A stretch of DNA of 64,000 nt from contig NZ_FUXA01000004.1 of the NCBI RefSeq assembly GCF_900167085.1, forward strand, positions 127,895-191,894, in the 5' to 3' direction. The notes under the pieces are model-generated. The model was not told the origin of the DNA and did no database searches. It saw nothing but the letters and a program-made list of their open reading frames with translations. Shown here piece after piece: positions 35,186 to 44,377 of the stretch (position 1 is the stretch's first letter; the number at the start of each line of letters is the position of its first letter). The translations under genes were made by a program, and so were the position numbers. The stretch is from Eubacterium ruminantium (GTDB lineage Bacteria; Bacillota; Clostridia; Lachnospirales; Lachnospiraceae).

Positions 35186-35884
35186 ATGTTAGAAGAATTA
35201 AAGAAAAGAGTTTATGAAGCTAATATGCTTCTTCCAAAATACGGTCTTATTACATTTACGTGGGGAAACGCAAGTGAGATAGACAGGGAATCGGGACTTG
35301 TTGCTATTAAGCCAAGTGGAGTTGAATATGACAAGCTCACTCCTGATGATATCGTTATACTTGATCTTGACGGAAAGATAGTTGAAGGAAAGCTTAATCC
35401 ATCAACAGATACACCGACACATATTGAGTTATATAAAGCATTCTCTGATATTGGCGGAGTTGTTCATACACATTCGACACATGCTGTTGCATGGGCACAG
35501 GCAGGACTTGATATTCCATGTTACGGAACAACACATGCTGATTATTTCTATGGGGCAATTCCTTGTATAAGAAATCTTACAGCGGAAGAGATCGAAGACG
35601 GTTATGAGGAAAATACTGGTCTTTCCATAGTAGAAAGATATACAAAATCTGACATCAATCCTAAGTTTGTACCGGGATGTGTTTGTAAAAATCATGGTCC
35701 ATTCACATGGGGCAAAGATGCAAAAGAAGCAGTTCATAATGCTGTAGTACTTGAAGAAGTTGCCAGAATGGCTATTTTAACAAGACAGGTTAATCCTTCA
35801 GCAGGAGAAACACCTCGCTATATGCAGGATAAGCATTTCATGAGAAAACATGGTCCGAATGCATATTACGGACAGAATAATTAA
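35186..35884 (+). CDS. araD: L-ribulose-5-phosphate 4-epimerase
   Basis: Class II aldolase/epimerase of 232 residues that converts L-ribulose-5-phosphate to D-xylulose-5-phosphate in pentose catabolism. Visible are the start [21 protein letters not shown], the phosphate loop TWGNASE, the zinc-binding [14 protein letters not shown] (first two ligands in HTH) and the third histidine in KNHGPFTWG. Proteins of this length and sequence are AraD rather than fuculose aldolase. A terminator-like hairpin separates it from the following FGGY kinase. No arabinose isomerase is seen in the window. Confidence 0.94.
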   Translation: MLEELKKRVYEANMLLPKYGLITFTWGNASEIDRESGLVAIKPSGVEYDKLTPDDIVILDLDGKIVEGKLNPSTDTPTHIELYKAFSDIGGVVHTHSTHAVAWAQAGLDIPCYGTTHADYFYGAIPCIRNLTAEEIEDGYEENTGLSIVERYTKSDINPKFVPGCVCKNHGPFTWGKDAKEAVHNAVVLEEVARMAILTRQVNPSAGETPRYMQDKHFMRKHGPNAYYGQNN

Positions 35885-35900
35885 TAAAATAAATGGGAGA

Positions 35901-35928
35901 GGTCACGTCTGTTTGGTGTGGCCTTTTT
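35901..35928 (+). terminator. partial terminator between araD and the kinase gene
   Basis: GGTCAC (35901-35906) pairs with GTGGCC (35918-35923), followed by five T residues. It would lower downstream expression of the kinase gene. Confidence 0.65.
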
Positions 35929-35950
35929 CAAACGAAGGGAGACATAAAAA

Positions 35951-37615
35951 ATGAGTAAAGAGAAGATTGTTAACGGAGAGACATCGCTGGGTATCGAGTT
36001 TGGCTCAACCAGAATTAAGGCAGTACTTACAGATTATTCCGGTGCAGTTCTTGCCATAGGTACATATGATTGGGAGAATTCCCTTGTGGACAACATATGG
36101 ACATATAGCGAGGAAGAGATACTTGCCGGCCTTAAGGGCTGCTATTCTTCGCTTGTTTCAGCCGTTGATTCAAAGTATGGTGTTAAGATAACAAAGATCG
36201 GTGCTATGGGTATCTCAGCAATGATGCATGGTTATCTTGCTTTTGATAAAGACGGAAAGCTTCTTGCACCATTCCAGACATGGAGAAACAGTAATACAGG
36301 TAAGGCAGCAGACGAACTTACAGAACTTTTCGATTTCAATATTCCTCTCAGATGGACAATATCACATCTGTATCAGAGAATCCTTGATGGAGAAAAGCAT
36401 GTAAAAGATATTGCATTTGTAACAACTCTCGATTCATTTATACATTGCCTTCTTACAGGCGAGAAGATAACAGGTATAGGTGATGCTTCAGGTATCTTCC
36501 CTATTGATTCAAAGACATGTGACTATGATCAGACTATGGTTGATAAGTTTGATAAACTTCTTGATGATAAGGGTTACAGAAAGAGCCTTGGATTTAACTG
36601 GAAGTTAAGAGATATTCTTCCTAAGGTTCTTGTTGCCGGGGAGAAAGCAGGACAACTTACAGAAGCAGGTGCAGCTCTTCTTGATGAGAGCGGAAATCTT
36701 CAGGCGGGCGCAGTATTCTGCCCATCTGAAGGTGATGCAGGTACAGGAATGGTTGCTACAAATTCAGTTGCTCCTAAGACAGGAAATATTTCGGCAGGAA
36801 CAAGTACATTTGCGATGATAGTTCTCGAAAAGCAGTTATCAAAGCTTCATAGAGAGATAGATATGGTAACAACACCTGACGGTTATCCTGTTGCTATGTC
36901 ACATGCTAATAACGGAACATCGGATCTTAACTCATGGGTTGGTCTTTTTGCGGAATTCGCAAATCTTCTTATGGCAAAATATTCAAATGAAGATATAGAA
37001 GAACTTGAAAAGTTAGATGGCGCTGAGGCACAGTCAAGAGTAGATATCGGCGATATCTATGAGATCCTTTACAAGAATTCTTTGAAGGGTGATCTTGATG
37101 CAGGCGGACTTCTTTCATATGGTTATCTTTCAGGAGAAGGAATTACAGGATTCAACGAAGGTCGTCCACTTTTTGCAAGAAGACCTGACGGAAATATGAA
37201 TCTTGCAAACTTCATGAAGTCACATCTTTATACATCACTTGGTGCCGTTAAGATGGGTCTCGATATAATCCTCAAAGAAGAAGGAATGGCTTGTGAGAGT
37301 ATCAATGGCCATGGTGGTTTCTTCAAGACAGAAGGAGTAGGACAGAGATATCTTGCTGCTGCAGTAAATGCACCTGTAACAGTAATGGCAAATGCAGGAG
37401 AAGGTGGACCATGGGGAATGGCACTTCTCGGAATCTATATGCTTGAAAAAGATAATTATGCTTCTCTCAGTGAGTTTTTAGAGAAGAAAGTATTTAAGGA
37501 TGTTGCTAAAACTACAGTTTGTCCTGATGCTAAGGAAGTTGAAGGATTTGAGAGATTTATGGATAGCTACAAGAAAGGTCTTGCTATCGAGAAGGCAGCT
37601 ATCGAAAGTTTATAA
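35951..37615 (+). CDS. FGGY-family carbohydrate kinase (ribulokinase-like)
   Basis: Sugar kinase of 554 residues with the actin-like FGGY fold. The N-terminal phosphate loop is GIEFGSTRIKAVL (about 13-25), and GISAMMHGYLAFDKDG and PFQTWRNSNT form the sugar site. The C-terminal half has GNISAGTSTFAM (phosphate-2-like) and a long GGFFKTEGVGQRYLAAAVNAP region. Close relatives in Lachnospiraceae lie with araD and araA, so L-ribulose is the likely substrate, but xylulose cannot be excluded. GAAGGGAG precedes the start. Together with araD it would feed L-arabinose into the pentose phosphate pathway, if an isomerase exists elsewhere. Confidence 0.82.
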   Translation: MSKEKIVNGETSLGIEFGSTRIKAVLTDYSGAVLAIGTYDWENSLVDNIWTYSEEEILAGLKGCYSSLVSAVDSKYGVKITKIGAMGISAMMHGYLAFDKDGKLLAPFQTWRNSNTGKAADELTELFDFNIPLRWTISHLYQRILDGEKHVKDIAFVTTLDSFIHCLLTGEKITGIGDASGIFPIDSKTCDYDQTMVDKFDKLLDDKGYRKSLGFNWKLRDILPKVLVAGEKAGQLTEAGAALLDESGNLQAGAVFCPSEGDAGTGMVATNSVAPKTGNISAGTSTFAMIVLEKQLSKLHREIDMVTTPDGYPVAMSHANNGTSDLNSWVGLFAEFANLLMAKYSNEDIEELEKLDGAEAQSRVDIGDIYEILYKNSLKGDLDAGGLLSYGYLSGEGITGFNEGRPLFARRPDGNMNLANFMKSHLYTSLGAVKMGLDIILKEEGMACESINGHGGFFKTEGVGQRYLAAAVNAPVTVMANAGEGGPWGMALLGIYMLEKDNYASLSEFLEKKVFKDVAKTTVCPDAKEVEGFERFMDSYKKGLAIEKAAIESL

Positions 37616-37709
37616 TTGATGATAAGCCACCGCACAATTATGATTATGTATGACTATAGTTGTGCGAGGCTTCGCTTAGAAATGTAAATAAATATGGGGA
37701 GGGGATAAT

Positions 37710-38915
37710 ATGCAGTATCGTAAAGATAAATACGGAAATGATATATCGGTTCTTGGTTTCGGGTGCATGCGTTTTACCAAGAAGGGAAGTTCCATTGATA
37801 TAGATAAAGCTGAAAAAGAAGTTATGGCAGCTGTTAAAGCCGGCGTTAATTATTTTGATACAGCATATATTTATCCCGGAAGCGAAGCGGCAATGGGTGA
37901 GATCATTGCGAGAAATAATATCAGAAAAGATATTAATATAGCTACAAAGCTTCCTCAATATTTGATAGTCAGCAGAAAAGCCATTGATAAATATTTTGCT
38001 GAAGAGCTGCAAAGGCTCAGAACAGATTATATTGATTATTATCTGATGCATCATCTGACGGATGTTGATATGTGGGAAAAACTCAAGAAGATCGGCATTA
38101 TTGATTGGATCGATGAGAAGAAAAAGTCTGGAACGATTAGAAATATCGGATTTTCATATCATGGAAATACAGAGAATTTTCTGAAGATACTAAATGATTA
38201 TGATTGGGACTTCTGTCAGATACAATATAATTATATGGATGAAGTTTCTCAGGCGGGAGTTGAAGGTCTTAAGAAAGCTGCCGAAAAAGGTATACCTGTT
38301 GTTATCATGGAACCTTTGAGAGGCGGACGACTTGTGAATCTTCTTCCTGAAAAGGCGAAGAAGCTGATAAAGGAAAATAAAAAGCATTATAGTCCTGCAG
38401 AATTGGCATTCAGATGGCTTTATAATCAGCCGGAAGTTACCTGCGTACTTTCAGGAATGAACAGTATCGAAATGGTTGAAGAGAATTGCAGGACAGCAGA
38501 TGATGCTTTGGCAGGTCATTTTACGGAAGATGATCATGCACTTATTGATAAAGTAAAAGAGATCATAAAAGAGAAAGAAAAGGTTGGTTGCACAGGTTGC
38601 AGATATTGTATGCCCTGCCCTAAGGGAGTTGATATTCCGGGAATTTTCAGATGCTACAATGCCATGTATACCGAAGGAAAAAGTGACGGAAGATTTCAAT
38701 TCGCGCAAACGGTGGGGCTTACAAAAGAACCTGCATTTGCAAGCCAGTGCATAGAATGCGGTAAATGTGAAATGCATTGTCCGCAGAATATTCCTATAAG
38801 AAAGAAACTTAAGGAAGCCGACAAAAAACTTAGACCATTGCATTATAAGATAGCAATAGGCGTTGCCAGAAAGGTAATGTTCAGAAAAGCTAAAGTTAAA
38901 AAGAATAAGGACTGA
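37710..38915 (+). CDS. aldo/keto reductase with C-terminal 4Fe-4S ferredoxin domain
   Basis: Two-domain oxidoreductase of 401 residues, common in anaerobes. The N-terminal AKR barrel (about 1-275) shows GFGCMRF, NYFDTAYIYPGSE (catalytic Asp and Tyr), ATKLP (catalytic lysine) and YYLMHHL, then NADP-side motifs (QIQYNY, VMEPLRGG). The C-terminal part carries two cysteine clusters, CTGCRYCMPCPKGV (about 291-304) and CIECGKCEMHCPQ (about 347-359), for two [4Fe-4S] clusters. It could pass electrons between NAD(P)H and ferredoxin. A hairpin just before it (about 37632-37670, CGCACAA/TTGTGCG) lacks a T run. A bidirectional terminator follows. Confidence 0.92.
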   Translation: MQYRKDKYGNDISVLGFGCMRFTKKGSSIDIDKAEKEVMAAVKAGVNYFDTAYIYPGSEAAMGEIIARNNIRKDINIATKLPQYLIVSRKAIDKYFAEELQRLRTDYIDYYLMHHLTDVDMWEKLKKIGIIDWIDEKKKSGTIRNIGFSYHGNTENFLKILNDYDWDFCQIQYNYMDEVSQAGVEGLKKAAEKGIPVVIMEPLRGGRLVNLLPEKAKKLIKENKKHYSPAELAFRWLYNQPEVTCVLSGMNSIEMVEENCRTADDALAGHFTEDDHALIDKVKEIIKEKEKVGCTGCRYCMPCPKGVDIPGIFRCYNAMYTEGKSDGRFQFAQTVGLTKEPAFASQCIECGKCEMHCPQNIPIRKKLKEADKKLRPLHYKIAIGVARKVMFRKAKVKKNKD

Positions 38916-38934
38916 CTTTGCTTATGATGAGGTC

Positions 38935-38971
38935 AAAAAAACAGCTTTGATAAAAATCAAAGCTGTTTTTT
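38935..38971. terminator. bidirectional terminator
   Basis: Bases 38935-38951 pair with 38956-38971 (core ACAGCTTTGAT/ATCAAAGCTGT) with A runs before and T runs after, shared by the converging aldo/keto reductase and purC genes. Confidence 0.9.
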
Positions 38972-38988
38972 GTAGTGCTTTTGTATGA

Positions 38989-39873
38989 TTATAAATCTTT
39001 ACCTGTAAGCATCTTATAGGCCTGAAGGTATTTGTCGATAGTCTTGTCAACAATCTCCTGTGGAAGGAACCAATTTTCAGGCTCTTCCTTATTCTCGTCA
39101 GACTTGAGCCAGTCACGAGCAAACTGCTTATCAAATGATGGCTGTCCGTGTCCTGCTTCATATCCGTCTGCAGGCCAGAAACGTGAGCTGTCAGGTGTGA
39201 GCATCTCGTCACCAAGAACGATATTTCCGTTCTCATCAAGACCAAACTCAAATTTTGTATCAGCGATGATTATTCCCTTTGTAAGAGCATAATCAGCACA
39301 TTTCTTATATAAAGCTATTGTATAGTCACGAAGTTTCTCAGCGTATTCTTTTCCTTTTCCAGGGAATTCTTTCTCAAGAACATCGATACTCTGCTCAAAT
39401 GAAATATTTTCATCATGATCACCGATCTCAGCCTTTGTTGAAGGTGTGTAAATTGGTTCAGGAAGCTTATCTGACTCGATAAGTCCTTCAGGAAGTTTAA
39501 TGCCGCATACTGTGCCGTTCTTCTGATAACTAGCCCAGCCGCTGCCTGTTATATAACCACGAACGATACATTCAACAGGGAGCATTGTGAGTTTCTTAAC
39601 CATCATGCTGTTACCGTCGAATTCAGGCTTCTGGAAGAATTCAGGCATCTCTTTAACATCTGTTGATATCATATGATTAGGAAGAATATCCTCAGTCATA
39701 TCAAACCAGAATTTAGACATCTGTGTAAGAACAGTTCCTTTTTTGTGAATGATATTTTTAAGAATAACATCAAAGCAGCTGATTCTGTCAGTTGCAACCA
39801 TGATAAGACTGTCGCCGTTGTCGTAAATTTCACGAACTTTACCTTCTTTAAAAGGCTTCATCTCGTTTGCCAT
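38989..39873 (-). CDS. purC: phosphoribosylaminoimidazole-succinocarboxamide synthase
   Basis: SAICAR synthetase of purine synthesis, joining CAIR and aspartate with ATP. Landmarks are GKVREIYD near the N-terminus, [10 protein letters not shown] (conserved RxSAFD-like), [26 protein letters not shown], and [12 protein letters not shown], all in order. Its 294 residues match the longer, yeast-like group with a C-terminal extension. AAGGAGG precedes the start on the minus strand. No other purine genes are next to it, so it appears as a single-gene unit. Confidence 0.96.
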   Translation of the reverse strand: MANEMKPFKEGKVREIYDNGDSLIMVATDRISCFDVILKNIIHKKGTVLTQMSKFWFDMTEDILPNHMISTDVKEMPEFFQKPEFDGNSMMVKKLTMLPVECIVRGYITGSGWASYQKNGTVCGIKLPEGLIESDKLPEPIYTPSTKAEIGDHDENISFEQSIDVLEKEFPGKGKEYAEKLRDYTIALYKKCADYALTKGIIIADTKFEFGLDENGNIVLGDEMLTPDSSRFWPADGYEAGHGQPSFDKQFARDWLKSDENKEEPENWFLPQEIVDKTIDKYLQAYKMLTGKDL

Positions 39874-39951
39874 TATTAAAATCCTCCTTAAAATGAAAAC
39901 GTATCACAGATTAATAATGAGAAATATAGCATTCTCAGAATGAATGTAACT

Positions 39952-39980
39952 AGCATAGTTTATTTATATGTAAAAATCAA
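39952..39980 (-). promoter_or_regulatory. possible purC promoter
   Basis: On the minus strand TTGATT (39975-39980), a 17-base spacer and TATGCT (39952-39957). A short palindrome CATTCTCAGAATG (39930-39942) follows near the expected transcript start. Confidence 0.4.
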
Positions 39981-39989
39981 GCAAAAAAA

Positions 39990-40778
39990 TCATTCTGAGA
40001 TATCTTTTTTTGTATATATGATATATCCTGCCACGACACCGAGTATCATATAAAGCATTCCGGGAATTAGATATTCCGGCTTTATTGAATGGGTGGTTAG
40101 AATGTCCGAGCCTTCGGTATAACCAAAAGGAGTGATATATTTTAAAAACTTTGCATTAGAAGTTATGTTGGCAATGAGGTTGATAAAATATAAAAATGTG
40201 GCGAGACCTATTCCAAGACCGATTCCGGATTTATTCAAAGCTGCAGATATTCCAAAGCATATTCCTGCGATTTCAAGCTGAAGAAATACATTGGCAATAT
40301 GTATTAAAACAAGTTCTTTAAATGCATTTCCCTCTCCGATAATAATGAGCGACGAAATTGAAAAGATAAGTATGATCACGTTAAGCAGAAGGATTATAAC
40401 AGTTGTACCTATAAGTTTTTCTGTGAGCACACGTTTTCTTGAAACGGGATGCATAAAGAGGAAACTTGCGGTACGGTCTCTTTCTTCTTTCATGAGAACG
40501 GATATACCGGTAATCGCCGCAAAAAGAGCGCCGCCTATACCAAGGAGGTTTCCGCTTTCAACAGAATAAAAACCTGTGATGGTTCCGAGACTCAGCTTGT
40601 CGAGACCGAACATTGTAGAGAAAGAACCGATGGAAGAGAACATATCCGTAATCTGATCGGACTGATCCTTCATTTGCGGGAAGATAAATACGCAGATGGC
40701 CATAAATATTCCGATGGAACAGCTCCATATGATGAGTGACAACTTTTGTGTTTTAAGTTCATGTTTACAGATTGGCAT
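39990..40778 (-). CDS. ABC-2 type transporter permease
   Basis: Integral membrane subunit of an ABC exporter, with six or so hydrophobic helices between residues 16 and 255. The motif MKEERDRTASFLFMHPVSRKRVL is typical of ABC-2 permeases. The ATG at 40778 is chosen because GGAGGTG lies at the right distance; an upstream in-frame ATG (40826) has none. It overlaps the 3' end of the ATPase gene by 14 bases, so the two are coupled. Similar two-gene exporters with a TetR regulator move antibiotics or lipids. Substrate unknown. Confidence 0.9.
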   Translation of the reverse strand: MPICKHELKTQKLSLIIWSCSIGIFMAICVFIFPQMKDQSDQITDMFSSIGSFSTMFGLDKLSLGTITGFYSVESGNLLGIGGALFAAITGISVLMKEERDRTASFLFMHPVSRKRVLTEKLIGTTVIILLLNVIILIFSISSLIIIGEGNAFKELVLIHIANVFLQLEIAGICFGISAALNKSGIGLGIGLATFLYFINLIANITSNAKFLKYITPFGYTEGSDILTTHSIKPEYLIPGMLYMILGVVAGYIIYTKKDISE

Positions 40779-41661
40779 CGGATTCACCTCCCTTTGTATC
40801 ATAGTAATGCATAAATATCTCTTCAAGAGACGGCTCGGAAATATTGATATCCGTTATTTCCTGATTGGAAAGATTATAAAGTAGGCTTTTTATCTCTCCG
40901 TTATATAAGAATGTTGTTTTGCCGTCATCCGATGTGGATAAATGAGTTATTTCTTTTAATATGTCGGTATTAAGAGAACCGGCAACTGAAATCTTCTTGG
41001 CACCGGTCTTTTTAAGATTTTCAACTTCGTCTGCCACAAGAATTTTTCCATCTTTAATAAATGCAGCCATGTGGCAATGTTCCTGAACTTCGGTAAGAAT
41101 ATGAGATGAGAAGAAAATAGTAGAGCCCCTTTTATGTTCTTCCTTCAGAATATTAAAAAACTCTCTTTGCATCAAAGGATCCAGACCGGAGGTAGGTTCG
41201 TCCAATATCAGCAGATCCGGATGATGCTGAACCGCGCATATGATGCCAACTTTTTTTCTGTTACCGAGAGACAGCTCATCAACTTTTTTCTCGGTATCAA
41301 GACTTAACTGATCGCAAAGTCTTTTTGCTTCGCTGGTATCCTTGAGATTTCTGAGGGAAGCGGAATACTTGATGATATCTTTTACCTTCATTCCTTTGTA
41401 GAAGGTTATCTCTGACGGAAGATATCCGGTTTTTTCATGTATCTTATCAATATCATTTTCTATATCAAGATCCAGAATTTTGGCAGTTCCGCTGCTGGCT
41501 TTTATATATCCGAGAAGAGTTCTTATGGTTGTTGATTTACCTGCTCCGTTAGGACCTATAAAGCCATAGAATTCGCCGGCTTCCACTGATAATGAAAGGT
41601 CGGTGATTCCTCTTGAGGTTCCGTATTTTTTTGTTAGATTTTTGGTTTCGATAGCTTTCAT
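40765..41661 (-). CDS. ABC transporter ATP-binding protein
   Basis: ATPase of 298 residues paired with the ABC-2 permease downstream. Walker A GPNGAGKST, Q-loop GYLPSE, signature LSLGNRKKV and Walker B LLILDEPTSGLDP are all present, and FFSSHILTEVQEHC holds the switch histidine. The C-terminal 80 residues form the regulatory tail seen in BcrA/CcmA-type exporters. It lies 20 bases after the TetR-family gene and is probably co-transcribed with it. Confidence 0.95.
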   Translation of the reverse strand: MKAIETKNLTKKYGTSRGITDLSLSVEAGEFYGFIGPNGAGKSTTIRTLLGYIKASSGTAKILDLDIENDIDKIHEKTGYLPSEITFYKGMKVKDIIKYSASLRNLKDTSEAKRLCDQLSLDTEKKVDELSLGNRKKVGIICAVQHHPDLLILDEPTSGLDPLMQREFFNILKEEHKRGSTIFFSSHILTEVQEHCHMAAFIKDGKILVADEVENLKKTGAKKISVAGSLNTDILKEITHLSTSDDGKTTFLYNGEIKSLLYNLSNQEITDINISEPSLEEIFMHYYDTKGGESDANL

Positions 41662-41681
41662 ATATTCTCCTTTTTATGTGA

Positions 41682-42293
41682 CTAAGCATTTCGAAGATAG
41701 ATCGATCTCCAGAAATCAATCATTTTCTTATAATCATCGGCCATTTTATCTATACTGAAATCTTTACTTTGCATTTCATGATATAAGAATCCTTCTGATG
41801 CGAGATACATATCTCTATACATCATTGAAAGATCGAGACCTTCTTTGAAAAGGGCAGGATCAAGTTCGGGAATCAAGATGTTGGTAGAGAGCTGGCGGAA
41901 AGGTTCTATAATCTGGGATAATTCATTTTTTATATCCTCATCATCGTCATAGTAAGCTTTCAGTGCAAAATTGGACATGTCCGGATATTTATGCATCATT
42001 TCGATTTTTGCCTGAAGTCCTTTATACATCATTTCAAATATATCCTTTTCTTCATATATATTTGAATTACTTAGATGATCGATAGTTATCTGTCTTACGC
42101 AGGACCAAAGAAATATATAGAATTCTTTTTTATTCTTAAAATAGAAAAATAAAAGAGATTTGCTTATGCCTGCCTCAAGAGCTATCTCATTCATAGGACT
42201 TTTCCTATAGGTATTTTGAGAAAATACTCTAAAGCCGGCATTTATAATCCGATTTCTTTTTTCTTCGGGAAGGGCAAAGAACTTATCGTTCAT
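41682..42293 (-). CDS. TetR-family transcription regulator
   Basis: Repressor-type regulator of 203 residues. The N-terminal helix-turn-helix (about 8-55) shows KRNRIINAGFRVFSQNTYRKSPMNEIALEAGISKS in broken form: the recognition helix is followed by LLFFYFKNKKEFY, the hallmark of the family. The rest is a helical ligand/dimer domain. GAGGAG precedes the start. It is the first gene of a minus-strand operon with an ABC exporter, which it probably represses. A 17-bp near-perfect palindrome overlapping the start region of the promoter is a likely operator. Confidence 0.93.
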   Translation of the reverse strand: MNDKFFALPEEKRNRIINAGFRVFSQNTYRKSPMNEIALEAGISKSLLFFYFKNKKEFYIFLWSCVRQITIDHLSNSNIYEEKDIFEMMYKGLQAKIEMMHKYPDMSNFALKAYYDDDEDIKNELSQIIEPFRQLSTNILIPELDPALFKEGLDLSMMYRDMYLASEGFLYHEMQSKDFSIDKMADDYKKMIDFWRSIYLRNA

Positions 42294-42411
42294 ATAGTTA
42301 GTCTCCTCGTATTATAGTCATACATCGAGTTATGCAATAAAAATATTACGTGATCGATTCATTTTTTATTCAAGCTTCTTTGACAGGTATGGTTTTTAAA
42401 CTCGTACCTCG

Positions 42412-42461
42412 TTGACCGATTCGGTTAATTAAAATTATACTCCATTGACCGTTTTTGAGAA
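42412..42461 (-). promoter_or_regulatory. promoter and candidate operator of the TetR-ABC operon
   Basis: On the minus strand the -10 TATAAT is at 42434-42439, with a weak -35 (TTCTCA, 42456-42461) 16 bases upstream. Immediately downstream lies TTGACCGA-T-TCGGTTAA (42412-42428), a palindrome with one mismatch, covering the expected transcript start. A related TTGACCG sits in the spacer (42444-42450). This fits negative autoregulation by the TetR protein. Confidence 0.6.
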
Positions 42462-42479
42462 GACATAATATTTATGGTG

Positions 42480-42488
42480 TGATATAAT
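42480..42488 (+). promoter_or_regulatory. possible extended -10 promoter
   Basis: TG-A-TATAAT (42480-42488) is an extended -10 element about 40 bases before the start of the gene at 42531. No good -35 is visible. Confidence 0.4.
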
Positions 42489-42530
42489 TTTTTTTGGCTT
42501 GAAAATTATAATAAAACAAGAGGATGTATT

Positions 42531-43376
42531 ATGAATGTAAAAATCAAAAATATAATTGTATCTTATTTGTGTATGTTTTCTTTGTCGTTTTGGTTCATGT
42601 TTACATTTTGTGCGATCACTGATACCTTAATATTTAAACACAGAACGCTTAAGTCATTTGGAATCATGATTCTGGCAGTGATAATTGTAAGTGTTATTGC
42701 TTTACTGATATATATAAATACCAAGTCTTACAAAGCCAGGGTGGGAATAATTGCGGAATATTATGAAAAAGGTTATACACCGACACTAAGAGATCTGGTG
42801 ACAACTGAGATAAATCGCATATATGAAGAAGGTAATCTTAACGTTAAGATTGATTGGTACAATTTGTTAATATGTATTTTAACGGAATATTATACTATCA
42901 ATGGAGATATAGAGAATGCCTATATGACAATAAATAAGATTAACCGAAAGTTTATTTATGATACAGGAATGCTCAATCATCAAAAAGCATTTTTCTCACA
43001 TTATGCCAGCAGGGCGGAATTATATGAAATAACGAATAATATTCAGGGAATGCTCAGTGTAATTGATGAGACAAAAATTGCTATTGATAAGTGGTATCAT
43101 AAGAGTAAAGCTACAGATATATGTATAGATTATATTATTTCAATATACATGATGATGGTTGGAAATTACGATAAGGCATTTGAATATGCAAACCATAGCA
43201 TGAAAAAAGGAAAAGTTGGAAAAGAGTATGCATTTATCATTTTGGGACGCCTTTATAGACGTATGGGAAATTATGCGGAGGCTGAAAAGAATTTCAATAT
43301 GTGTTGTTCCCTAACAAAATGCGCGAGTGTTAAACAGAGTGTCCTTTGGGAGATGACAAGAACAAAACAGAATTAA
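42531..43376 (+). CDS. hypothetical membrane protein with TPR-like C-terminus
   Basis: Residues about 10-32 and 43-63 are two transmembrane helices, and the remaining 215 residues are helical and soluble. Segments such as GDIENAYMTINKI, GNYDKAFEYANHSM and GNYAEAEKNFNMC have the spacing of tetratricopeptide repeats, so the cytoplasmic part may bind a partner protein. I do not recognise the family. CAAGAGGATG lies before the start. The coding sequence is more AT-rich than most neighbours. The next gene begins 22 bases after the stop, so an operon with it and cytidine deaminase is likely. Confidence 0.78.
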   Translation: MNVKIKNIIVSYLCMFSLSFWFMFTFCAITDTLIFKHRTLKSFGIMILAVIIVSVIALLIYINTKSYKARVGIIAEYYEKGYTPTLRDLVTTEINRIYEEGNLNVKIDWYNLLICILTEYYTINGDIENAYMTINKINRKFIYDTGMLNHQKAFFSHYASRAELYEITNNIQGMLSVIDETKIAIDKWYHKSKATDICIDYIISIYMMMVGNYDKAFEYANHSMKKGKVGKEYAFIILGRLYRRMGNYAEAEKNFNMCCSLTKCASVKQSVLWEMTRTKQN

Positions 43377-43398
43377 GGAAAAATCCGATAAGAAGGCG

Positions 43399-43935
43399 AT
43401 GACTGATATGAATGAAAAATTAGGTAATTCAGTAAATGATGAAGAGAAAGTTAAAAGATATAATGATCTTTTGGCGGAAAGATACGAGCTTCTGATGATA
43501 GAATGTCCGATTATCGATTATAAGTACTGGGATAAAATTGAAAATATGCAGGCTGAGGTATTTCGTAAAAAATTGAAGCTTCTTGAACTTACTGAGGAAG
43601 GAAGAGATTTTTCAAATCAGTATAAGGCTCTTTCAAAAATGGAAGAAAAAAAAGCGGAAGTTGAAAGAAGATATAAAGATGCCTGTCATCTTAAGGAAGA
43701 GGGGAAAACCTTCAGCCCGGAAAAGATAAAAAGAGGAGAGGATCTTGAGAAAAAGATTCAGGAACTTACAGAAGAGATCAAACAAATAAAAACATCTTAT
43801 CCATATAATAAAAGGTTTATCGTGAATAGTCCCAGAGCTGTTGCGAGACATAGGGAAAGACTTCAGTTACTTATTGATGAGTATGATAAGGAGATAGAAG
43901 AATGTTATATAAAGATAAGATCACAAAAGAATTGA
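43399..43935 (+). CDS. hypothetical coiled-coil protein (178 aa)
   Basis: A soluble, highly charged helical protein with no recognised domain. Heptad-like stretches occur around 65-95 (KALSKMEEKKAEVERRYKDA) and 112-128 (EDLEKKIQELTEEIKQIK), with an intervening basic segment SPRAVARHRERLQ near 145-157. The start may be either ATG 43399 or the in-frame ATG 43408; GAAGGCG lies just upstream. The gene overlaps the following cytidine deaminase gene by 34 bases, so translation is probably coupled. Function unknown. Confidence 0.72.
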   Translation: MTDMNEKLGNSVNDEEKVKRYNDLLAERYELLMIECPIIDYKYWDKIENMQAEVFRKKLKLLELTEEGRDFSNQYKALSKMEEKKAEVERRYKDACHLKEEGKTFSPEKIKRGEDLEKKIQELTEEIKQIKTSYPYNKRFIVNSPRAVARHRERLQLLIDEYDKEIEECYIKIRSQKN

Positions 43936-44336
43936 TAAGTGTACTTATAAAATCAGCATTTTCAGCAAGAGAAAAGTCCTATGCTCCATATTCGAAATTC
44001 CATGTCGGGGCAGCGGTGCTTGCGGATGATGATAAGATTTATACAGGATGTAATGTTGAAAATGCATCATATCCTGCAGGAAGTTGTGCTGAGACCATAG
44101 CTGTAAATAAGGCGGTTTCTGAAGGCGTGAGAGCCATAAATGCAGTAGCTATTGTCGGAGGTGCAGATAAAGTTACCGATTTTATATATCCTTGTGGAAT
44201 ATGCAGACAGGTGATCTCAGAGTTTAAAGGTAGCGAAGGCGTTGCAGTGATCATCGCAAAGAGTGAAGAAGACTATAAAGTTTTTGACATATCCGAGCTT
44301 CTTCCGGGGGCTTTCTCAAGTGATGATATGAACTAA
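43902..44336 (+). CDS. cdd: cytidine deaminase
   Basis: Homotetrameric-type cytidine deaminase (144 residues) of pyrimidine salvage, converting cytidine or deoxycytidine to uridine forms. The zinc and catalytic motif is SCAETIAVNKAV (Cys plus catalytic Glu; here CAE as in the family) and the second zinc site is PCGICRQVISEF with two cysteines. The N-terminal AREKSYAPYSKFHVGAAVL is diagnostic. AAGGAGAT precedes the ATG inside the previous gene. It is the last gene of a plus-strand group of three. Confidence 0.95.
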   Translation: MLYKDKITKELISVLIKSAFSAREKSYAPYSKFHVGAAVLADDDKIYTGCNVENASYPAGSCAETIAVNKAVSEGVRAINAVAIVGGADKVTDFIYPCGICRQVISEFKGSEGVAVIIAKSEEDYKVFDISELLPGAFSSDDMN

Positions 44337-44377
44337 AGTCGGGATTAATGGGAAGACCTCAGGTAGATGTAATTATT

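Noticed and set aside
37632-37670. Hairpin before the ferredoxin-type aldo/keto reductase as a terminator
   Set aside because: The stem (CGCACAA/TTGTGCG) is not followed by a T run, so I do not call it a terminator.
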